Source: CAZTTG01 sp964615935 (lineage in GTDB: Bacteria; Planctomycetota; UBA1135; GCA-002686595). From it: a stretch of 14,281 bases of DNA. The notes beneath the pieces were generated by a model, which did not search any database, was not told where the DNA came from, and saw nothing but the letters and a program-made list of their open reading frames with translations. The translations under genes and the position numbers were made by a program. Positions 9,402 through 14,281 of the stretch are shown one piece after another (the stretch's first letter is position 1; each line of letters starts with the position of its first letter). The stretch spans positions 1-14,281 of the forward strand of contig CAZTTG010000124.1 of assembly GCA_964615935.1 (NCBI GenBank). Reading direction: 5' to 3'.

Positions 9402-10802
9402 TCAGGGGCCGTCCCGATCCCCCTCGGGGGCCTCCCCGGCGAGCTCGGCGGGGTCCACATGAGGGTCCTCTCCCTCGGGGTCCTCCAGCAGCCCCGGCCC
9501 GGCCTCGACCACCTCGAAACGCACGTCCTCGCTGGCGATGCGCTTCAGCGTGCCCAGGCCGCCCTCGGAGATGCGCACCCGCAGGCAGCGGCCGCCGTCC
9601 TCGTCCACGGTCTCCTCCTCCAGCGCCCCCAGGCGGCGCACCGCGGCGGCGGTGCGGCCGTCGGCGGCGGGCACGCTCACGTCGACCAGGGGAGAGCAGG
9701 CGTCCAGGCGCTCGGCCACCAGCCTCCTCAGGCGGTCGAGCCCGCGGCCGGTGCGGGCCGAGACGTGCACCGGCTCGGCGCTCCGGCCGCGCGCCAGGAG
9801 CATCAGGTCGAGGGGGTCAGCCACCCGGTCGATCTTGTTGAGCACCAGCACCTCGGCCCGCGAGGTCCAGGAGAGCCCCGCCAGCACCTCGTCCACCGCG
9901 TCGATCTGCTGGGCGGCGTCCGGGTGGGCGGCGTCCACCACGTGCAGCAGGAGGTCGGCGTGGAGGGTCTCCTCGAGGGTGGCGTGGAAGGAGGCCACCA
10001 GGTGGTGGGGCAGGCGCTGCAGGAAGCCCACCGTGTCCGACAGGAGGATCGTGCGGCCGTCGGCGAGCCTCCACTTGCGGGTGCGGGTGTCCAGGGTGGC
10101 GAAGGGCATGTCCGCCACCAGCTCGTGGGAGCCGGTCAGGCGGTTGAGCAGGGTCGACTTGCCGGCGTTGGTGTAGCCCACCAGGCCCACGGTGAACTGG
10201 TCGGCGCGGGAGCGGACCACGCGCTGCCGGCGGGCCTCGATGACCTTGAGCTGAGCGCGCAGGTCGCGGACCCGCTTCTGCAGCAGGCGGCGGTCGGTCT
10301 CGAGCTGGGTCTCGCCGGGACCGCGCGTGCCGATGGCCCCCTCGGTGCGCTCCAGGTGCGTCCACATGCGGCGCAACCGCGGCATCAGGTACTCCACCTG
10401 GGCCAGCTCCACCTGCAGGCTCGCCTGCCGGGTCCGGGCGCGCGCGGCGAAGATGTCCAGGATCACCTCGGAGCGGTCCACCACGCGCACCGACCAGGCG
10501 CGCTCCAGGTTGCGCACCTGGGCCGGCGAGAGGTCGTTGTCCACCGCCACCAGATCCGCCCCCAGGGCCCGCGCCTCGGCCCGCACCTCCTCCACCTTGC
10601 CCCGACCGAGGAGGGTGGCCGGCGACGGCTGGCGGCGCCGCTGGGTGAGGCCCTCCCCCACAACGTCGACCCCCGCCGCCTCGAGCAGGCTGCGGATCTC
10701 GGTCAGCTCCCCCTCGGCCTCCCGGGGCTGACCCGGCAGGATCAGGCCGCACAGGAAGGCGCGCTCACGGGGCCGCTCGGTGGGGTGCGGCTCGCGACTC
10801 AT
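9402..10802 (-). CDS. hflX: Ribosome-associated GTPase HflX
   Basis: A TRAFAC-class GTPase that binds 50S subunits and splits stalled or stress-inactivated 70S ribosomes. The 466-residue protein has the HflX N-terminal domain (about 15-120; LLGRGKVEEV at 64-73, AVDNDLSPAQVRNLE at 86-100, RVVDRSEVILDIFA at 106-119). A coiled linker follows with QVEYLMPRL (135-143) and the glycine-rich GTRGPGETQLETDRR (158-172). The G domain shows G1 GYTNAGKST (209-217), G2 region ATLDT (235-239), G3 DTVGF (256-260), G4 NKID (322-325) and G5 SAR (348-350). An acidic tail (about 440-466) ends it. The ATG at 10802 overlaps the nadB stop as ATGA, implying translational coupling. The frame stays open far upstream inside nadB, but that is an out-of-frame shadow. 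The pairing with nadB is not one I know as conserved. Confidence 0.97.
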   Translation of the reverse strand: MSREPHPTERPRERAFLCGLILPGQPREAEGELTEIRSLLEAAGVDVVGEGLTQRRRQPSPATLLGRGKVEEVRAEARALGADLVAVDNDLSPAQVRNLERAWSVRVVDRSEVILDIFAARARTRQASLQVELAQVEYLMPRLRRMWTHLERTEGAIGTRGPGETQLETDRRLLQKRVRDLRAQLKVIEARRQRVVRSRADQFTVGLVGYTNAGKSTLLNRLTGSHELVADMPFATLDTRTRKWRLADGRTILLSDTVGFLQRLPHHLVASFHATLEETLHADLLLHVVDAAHPDAAQQIDAVDEVLAGLSWTSRAEVLVLNKIDRVADPLDLMLLARGRSAEPVHVSARTGRGLDRLRRLVAERLDACSPLVDVSVPAADGRTAAAVRRLGALEEETVDEDGGRCLRVRISEGGLGTLKRIASEDVRFEVVEAGPGLLEDPEGEDPHVDPAELAGEAPEGDRDGP

Positions 10803-12508
10803 CGATGCGGGATGGCCTCGCTGACGGGCTCGCGGCGGAGCTCGAGGCCGGTGAGCTTCTCGCCCTCCCGCACCCCCTCCACCGCGGTGTGGACGCGCCA
10901 GGCGTCGCTGGGCTCGGGGAAGTCGGTGCGGTAGTGCGCGCCGCGCGACTCCTCGCGCGCCAGCGCGCTGTGGGCGGCGAGTCTCGCGATGGTCAAGAGG
11001 TTGATCAGCTCCCAGCTCCGGGGCGCCTGCGGCGAGAGCTCCTGGACGATGCCGGTCCAGAACCCGATCCGGTCCAGCGCCTCCCCCATGCGGCGCGCGT
11101 CCCGGGCGATGCCCATCTGCCGCCACATGAGCGACTTCAGCGAGTACAGCATGTCCTCGATGCCCAGCCGGAGCTCCCCCGAGTTCTCGGGCCGGTGGGG
11201 GCGCAGGCCCGCGTCCAGGGGGATCATGGAGCTGTCGCCGGCCTCCCGCGCGGCCAGCTCGCCGGCTCGGGTGCCGAGCACCAGCCCCTCCAGGAGGGAG
11301 TTGGAGCCCATCCGGTTGGCCCCGTGCAGGCCCGTGCTGGCGCACTCGCCCACCGCCCACAGGCCGGCGACGTTGGTGCGGCCGCCGGCGTCGACCTGCA
11401 CGCCGCCGATCATGTAGTGGGCTCCCGGGCGCACCGGGATCGGATCGGTGGCGATGTCGATTCCGAACAGCCGGCAGGTGCGGCTGATGCCCGGGAAGAG
11501 CTCGTGCGGATCGCGGTCGACCTCGGAGAGGTCGAGGTAGACGCTGGTGTCCTGGGTCTGGACCATGCGGTCGAAGCAGGCGCGGCTGACCACGTCGCGG
11601 GGCGCCAGCTCCCCCCGCTCGTGGTACTCGGGCATGAAGCGCACGCCCTCGCGGTCGCGCAGCAGGCCGCCGGCGCCCCGCACCACCTCGCTGATCAGCA
11701 CCCGGGCCGCCCCGGCGATGTACAGGCAGGTGGGATGGAACTGCACGAACTCGAGGTCGCGCAGGATCGCTCCGGCGCGGAAGGCGATGGCCAGGCCGTC
11801 GCCGGTGGCGATGGAGGGGTTGGTGGTCTCGCGGTAGAGCTGTCCCGCCCCGCCGTTCGCCAGGATGACCTGGCCGGCGCTGAAGACCACCAGCTCCCAG
11901 CGGGCGGTGAGGCACAGGACCCCGATGACCCGACCCTGGGGACCGGTCAGGAGGTCGATGGCGAAGGTGTTCTCGAAGCAAGCGATGTCGGGGTGCTGCT
12001 CCGCGGCCCGCAGCAGCGTGCGCTGGATCTCGAGGCCCGTGGCAGCTCCGCCGGCGTGCACGATGCGCAGGTTGGAGTGGCCCCCCTCGCGCAGGAGCTC
12101 GAGCTCTCCGGCTTCGTCGCAGTCGAACTGCGCGCCCCAGTCGATCAGCCTCCGGATGGCCGCCGGCCCCCCGCGGATCACCTGCTCCACCGCCGCCGGC
12201 TCGGCGATCCCCCGCGCCACGCGGATGGTGTCCGCGATGTGGGAGTCGAAGGAGTCCTCCGGGTGCAGGACCGCCGCAACCCCTCCCTGGGCGTAGTGGG
12301 TGTTGGTCTCCCCGAGCTCGTCCTTGGCCACTACGGCCACCGACCGCCCCGCCCCGGCGGCGGCTGCCGCGGCGGAGATGCCCGCACAGCCGCTACCCAC
12401 CACCACCACGTCGAAGCGGTAGAGGGGGAGCCGCCTGCCATCGAATGCCGCGAGGTGGCGCCGCAGATCGAGATCGAAGCGGGTTCCCGGGTCCTGTCCG
12501 TCGTTCAG
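10799..12508 (-). CDS. nadB: L-aspartate oxidase, apparently starting at CTG
   Basis: FAD-dependent oxidation of L-aspartate to iminoaspartate, the first step of de novo NAD synthesis in bacteria. From the CTG at 12508 the product has 569 residues. It shows the FAD Rossmann motif VVVGSGCAG (35-43), HYAQGG (71-76), VILANGGAGQLY, EFVQFHPT (253-260), RGELAPRDVVSRA (298-310), HYMIGG (364-369) and GANRMGSNSLLEG (396-408); the SNSLLEG ending is typical of NadB. The nearest ordinary start, GTG at 12409, would begin inside the first beta strand of the FAD fold. The 33 extra in-frame residues include DLRRHLAAFDGRRLPLYRFD, which resembles the RRYLxxFD...LP...YD lead-in of other NadB proteins. No ATG, GTG or TTG exists upstream in frame, but GGAGGA stands 7 nt before the CTG. 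Its stop overlaps the hflX start. nadA and nadC are not in the window. Confidence 0.93.
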   Translation of the reverse strand: MNDGQDPGTRFDLDLRRHLAAFDGRRLPLYRFDVVVVGSGCAGISAAAAAAGAGRSVAVVAKDELGETNTHYAQGGVAAVLHPEDSFDSHIADTIRVARGIAEPAAVEQVIRGGPAAIRRLIDWGAQFDCDEAGELELLREGGHSNLRIVHAGGAATGLEIQRTLLRAAEQHPDIACFENTFAIDLLTGPQGRVIGVLCLTARWELVVFSAGQVILANGGAGQLYRETTNPSIATGDGLAIAFRAGAILRDLEFVQFHPTCLYIAGAARVLISEVVRGAGGLLRDREGVRFMPEYHERGELAPRDVVSRACFDRMVQTQDTSVYLDLSEVDRDPHELFPGISRTCRLFGIDIATDPIPVRPGAHYMIGGVQVDAGGRTNVAGLWAVGECASTGLHGANRMGSNSLLEGLVLGTRAGELAAREAGDSSMIPLDAGLRPHRPENSGELRLGIEDMLYSLKSLMWRQMGIARDARRMGEALDRIGFWTGIVQELSPQAPRSWELINLLTIARLAAHSALAREESRGAHYRTDFPEPSDAWRVHTAVEGVREGEKLTGLELRREPVSEAIPHR

Positions 12509-12534
12509 TGGTGAGTCCTCCAGCCACCATTCTA
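12509..12534 (-). promoter_or_regulatory. nadB -10 element and ribosome-binding site
   Basis: On the minus strand TAGAAT (12534-12529) matches five of six bases of the -10 consensus. No good -35 lies 16-18 bp further upstream. Transcription from it would start near 12522, directly before the strong Shine-Dalgarno GGAGGA (12521-12516). This sits 7 nt ahead of the CTG at 12508. The fit of promoter, ribosome-binding site and CTG supports the long form of NadB. Confidence 0.5.
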
Positions 12535-12693
12535 TCGCGCGCCCCCCCGGAACCCCTGCGCGAGGACGGAAGGCTGAGCGCTCGGCGATCGCCGAGGCCC
12601 CGACAGCCCTCCGCCGGGGAGGCTGGCCGCCGACCCCCGATCGTCGGAGCCCGACCTCCCCGCCCGGGAGCCCACGGCGGGGGCCGGCCGCTA
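12535..12693. other. nadB-lexA divergent spacer, non-coding part
   Basis: No gene is seen here. The main feature is a perfect 16-bp palindrome CTCGGCGATCGCCGAG (12581-12596), which contains GCGATCGC. It could be an operator for nadB or the divergent unit, or a hairpin; one copy alone does not decide this. The rest is GC-rich with short runs only. Confidence 0.35.
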
Positions 12694-12787
12694 CCCTAAC
12701 GACTCCCTAACTTTTTCAGCTTTTGCGGGTGCGGAGAGCCGGATTTCGCCGATATCATTAGGCCCCTGTTAGCCAAACACGTTAGGG
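12694..12787 (+). promoter_or_regulatory. Cluster of CCCTAAC/GTTAG motifs upstream of the lexA unit
   Basis: Five copies of a CTAA/TTAG core occur in 94 bp of otherwise GC-rich DNA. CCCTAAC lies at 12694-12700 and 12705-12711 (11 bp apart). On the other orientation are ATTAG 12757-12761, GTTAG 12768-12772 (11 bp apart) and GTTAGGG 12781-12787 (13 bp further). The first and last are exact reverse complements. Spacing of about one helical turn and placement before lexA suggest an operator array, most simply for LexA itself. A possible -10, TATCAT (12753-12758), overlaps the third copy. The motif is not one of the LexA boxes I know (for example GAAC-N4-GTTC or GTTC-N7-GTTC). Confidence 0.5.
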
Positions 12788-12802
12788 TCCGGCCACCGGA
12801 CC
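12786..12802 (+). promoter_or_regulatory. Leader stem-loop before the small ORF
   Basis: A perfect 7-bp stem GGTCCGG (12786-12792) / CCGGACC (12796-12802) with a CCA loop. It overlaps the last GTTAGGG motif and ends 14 nt before the Shine-Dalgarno sequence of the 28-codon gene. It could shape translation of the leader; that is inference. Confidence 0.4.
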
Positions 12803-12828
12803 GACCCGCCCTACCCGGAGCAGAACCC

Positions 12829-12915
12829 ATGACCACGGTCATCCGCGCGGTTCGCAGAGAAGGTGGATCGATCCTCTTCTTCCTGCTGTTGATCGCCCTC
12901 ACCGTCCTCTTCTAG
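12829..12915 (+). CDS. 28-residue single-span membrane peptide upstream of lexA
   Basis: A short open frame not recognised as any named family. ATG at 12829 is preceded by GGAG (12817-12820) with an ideal 8-nt gap. The N-terminal half is basic (Arg6, Arg9, Arg10) and the C-terminal half is one hydrophobic segment, SILFFLLLIALTVLF (14-28), running to the TAG. Most third codon positions are G or C, as in neighbouring genes. The basic start suggests the N-terminus stays in the cytoplasm. It ends 34 bp before lexA on the same strand, so the two probably share a transcript. SOS-controlled membrane peptides of similar size are known (TisB and SidA, each 29 residues), making a damage-induced growth or division inhibitor a reasonable guess. 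It could instead be a leader peptide. No sequence similarity to TisB or SidA is claimed. Confidence 0.6.
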   Translation: MTTVIRAVRREGGSILFFLLLIALTVLF

Positions 12916-12949
12916 CCCGTCCCCGAAGCCCGGATCCCGGACCATCCCC

Positions 12950-13558
12950 ATGAACCTCCCCCTGACCCGACGCCAGAGGCAGATCCTCGACTTCTTCCGC
13001 GCCTACGTGGCGGAGAACGACATCAGCCCGACCCTCGAGGAGGTGGCGCGGCACTTCGGGGTGAACAAGGTGACCATCTTCGGCCACGTGGCCGAGCTCG
13101 AGCGCAAGGGCGTGCTGAGCCGGGCCGCCAAGGGCGTCAGCCGCGGCCTGCAGCTCGTGGACCCCTCCGGCGCCGCCCCCTCCCCCCCCGGCGAGGTCCG
13201 GGTGCTGGGCAACATCGCCGCCGGCCTCCCCATCGAGGCGATCGAGCAGAGCGAGCACCTGCAGTGGAACGACCTGGTGCCCGACGACCGGGAGGTCTAT
13301 GCCCTGCGGGTCAACGGAGAGTCCATGATCGACGACGGCATCCGCGACGGCGACCTGGTGCTGGTGGAGAACCGCAAGAACGCCCGCTCGGGAGAGATGG
13401 TGGTCGCGGTCCTTCCCGACGAGGAGGCCACGCTGAAGCGCTACTACCCCGAGGGCGACTGCGTCCGCCTGCAGCCGGCCAACGCCGAGATGGAGCCCAT
13501 CGTGGTACCGGAGGTGGAGGTCCGTGGCGTGGTGATCGGGATGGTCCGTCGCTTCTGA
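12950..13558 (+). CDS. lexA: SOS repressor LexA
   Basis: Transcriptional repressor of DNA-damage genes that cleaves itself when stimulated by RecA filaments. The 202-residue protein begins LPLTRRQRQILDFFRAYV, with a winged helix-turn-helix at about 26-58 (SPTLEEVARHFGVNKVTIFGHVAELERKGVL region). The recognition helix, GVNKVTIFGHVAEL, differs from the E. coli type, consistent with a different operator. After a short Pro-rich hinge (about 72-80) comes the cleavage site Ala91-Gly92 in NIAAGLP. The S24 peptidase domain has catalytic Ser125 (NGESMIDDGI) and Lys163 (EATLKRYY). All parts needed for autocleavage are present. The ATG at 12950 has a weak GGA 8 nt upstream. The gene follows the 28-codon membrane peptide by 34 bp and converges on the rRNA operon. 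Confidence 0.97.
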   Translation: MNLPLTRRQRQILDFFRAYVAENDISPTLEEVARHFGVNKVTIFGHVAELERKGVLSRAAKGVSRGLQLVDPSGAAPSPPGEVRVLGNIAAGLPIEAIEQSEHLQWNDLVPDDREVYALRVNGESMIDDGIRDGDLVLVENRKNARSGEMVVAVLPDEEATLKRYYPEGDCVRLQPANAEMEPIVVPEVEVRGVVIGMVRRF

Positions 13559-13613
13559 CACCGCCAACGGACTCGCTTCTTCGAGCAACGCCAAGAGAGA
13601 AACCCACTCCCCT

Positions 13614-13653
13614 CACCGGCCTCCGTCGCGCATCGCCGCGGCGGGGGCCGGTG
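13614..13653 (+). terminator. Long hairpin after lexA
   Basis: A 12-bp stem with one G-T pair (13614-13625 with 13642-13653, outer part CACCGGCC/GGCCGGTG). The 16-nt loop can form an inner CGCG/CGCG stem. It begins 55 bp after the lexA stop. There is no T-run downstream, so it is a possible terminator only. The rest of 13559-13684 shows no gene. Confidence 0.45.
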
Positions 13654-13684
13654 ACTTCTCCGGGGGCACGGCGGGCTGGGCACG

Positions 13685-13716
13685 AAAAAACCCCGCGGCC
13701 GGTGAGGGCCGCGGGG
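13685..13716 (-). terminator. Intrinsic terminator of the rRNA operon
   Basis: On the minus strand CCCCGCGGCC (13716-13707) pairs perfectly with GGCCGCGGGG (13700-13691) around a 6-nt loop, followed by six T (13690-13685). It starts about 10 nt beyond the 5S rRNA. Confidence 0.92.
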
Positions 13717-13726
13717 TCGAGTGAAA

Positions 13727-13833
13727 CCCGGCGATGACCTACTTTCTCGCTGACGCAATATCATCGGCGGCGCCTGCTTGACGACCGTGTTCGGGATGGG
13801 AACGGGTATGGCCAGGCACCTGTATTCACCGGG
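13727..13833 (-). rRNA. rrf: 5S ribosomal RNA
   Basis: On the minus strand the molecule runs from CCCGGTGAATACAGG to GTAGGTCATCGCCGGG. The ends pair as helix I (8 bp, CCCGGUGA with UCGCCGGG). GGUGCCUG with CAGGCGCC forms helix II. The conserved core CCCGTTCCCATCCCGAACACGG is interrupted only by minor changes, and GCGAGAAAGTAGGT is the usual helix IV/V end. At about 107 nt it is shorter than the common 115-120 nt, as reported for planctomycetes. It lies downstream of the 23S gene and before a strong terminator. The ends are set by helix I and may be off by a few bases. Confidence 0.93.
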
Positions 13834-13957
13834 AATACGGGACCCGGTCCGCCGAGGGCAGACCGGGTTGAAAGAAAGGTGAATCGAGTGCTGACGCCCC
13901 ACGCTCGGGCCAGGCGACCCTCTTCCACTAGATCGAAGCTCGATCCATTGGAGGAAG
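13834..13957 (-). other. 23S-5S internal transcribed spacer with two hairpins
   Basis: This spacer of about 124 bp contains no tRNA. Hairpin one is 13842-13868 (ACCCGGTC/GACCGGGT, inner GCC/GGC, GAG loop). Hairpin two is 13931-13945 (GATCGA/TCGATC, AGC loop), flanked by CTTCC (13922-13926) and GGAAG (13953-13957), which can extend it. A third inverted repeat, GTATTC/GAATAC (13822-13827 with 13833-13838), spans the 5S 5' end. These are likely RNase processing structures. Confidence 0.6.

Positions 13958-14281
<324 letters not shown>

Noticed and set aside
10803..11981. In-frame upstream extension of hflX
   Set aside because: It lies entirely inside nadB on the same strand and is Arg/Pro/Gly-rich shadow sequence. 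The ATG overlapping the nadB stop gives a normal HflX N-terminus.
12396..12530. ATG at 12530 (minus strand) as an alternative nadB start or separate small gene
   Set aside because: It is in a different frame from nadB and runs into a TAG near 12396 without recognisable content. Using it for nadB would need a frameshift for which there is no evidence.
13834..13957. tRNA gene in the 23S-5S spacer
   Set aside because: No cloverleaf, GGTTCGAATCC-like T arm or matching acceptor stem was found; the inverted repeats form two separate simple hairpins.

Overview
The window is GC-rich bacterial chromosome (roughly 70% G+C by eye) with mostly housekeeping genes, one secreted repeat protein and the end of an rRNA operon. 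No phage, IS or CRISPR signature was seen. The best lineage guess is Planctomycetota or a close relative. It rests on a very short 5S rRNA (about 107 nt), SecD and SecF fused in one chain, a beta-helix/PKD secreted protein with SPCxDxG...DIAGxSRPQG segment endings, and the high GC. This is inference; the 23S fragment should settle it.

Layout, left to right. (1) ribE (riboflavin synthase) on the minus strand, divergent from trmD-rplS-secDF on the plus strand. trmD and rplS overlap by 10 bp; no rpsP or rimM precedes trmD here. L19 carries an acidic Pro/Glu/Ala tail built from a tandem 60-bp duplication. (2) A 185-bp imperfect palindrome (5415-5599) lies between secDF and a small membrane-anchored LysM protein. 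(3) A 1030-residue exported protein has two duplicated beta-helix halves separated by a PKD-like domain; its upstream region carries a run of ten G. (4) Convergent to it, nadB-hflX on the minus strand are joined by an ATGA stop/start overlap. nadB appears to start at a CTG codon behind a strong Shine-Dalgarno sequence. (5) Divergent from nadB, a leader with five spaced TTAG/CTAA motifs precedes a 28-codon membrane-peptide gene and then lexA. (6) A minus-strand rRNA operon end follows: 23S 3' end, spacer with two hairpins, 5S, and a strong intrinsic terminator.

Themes: translation and ribosome function (trmD, rplS, hflX, rRNA), export and envelope (secDF, LysM protein, beta-helix protein), cofactor synthesis (ribE for flavins, nadB for NAD; NadB is itself an FAD enzyme), and DNA-damage control (lexA). 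The most interesting point is the previously unannotated single-span peptide directly upstream of lexA behind a possible new LexA operator array. Its arrangement recalls SOS-induced small membrane peptides such as TisB or SidA. The other notable items are the CTG start of nadB, the palindromic repeat and the poly-G promoter region.
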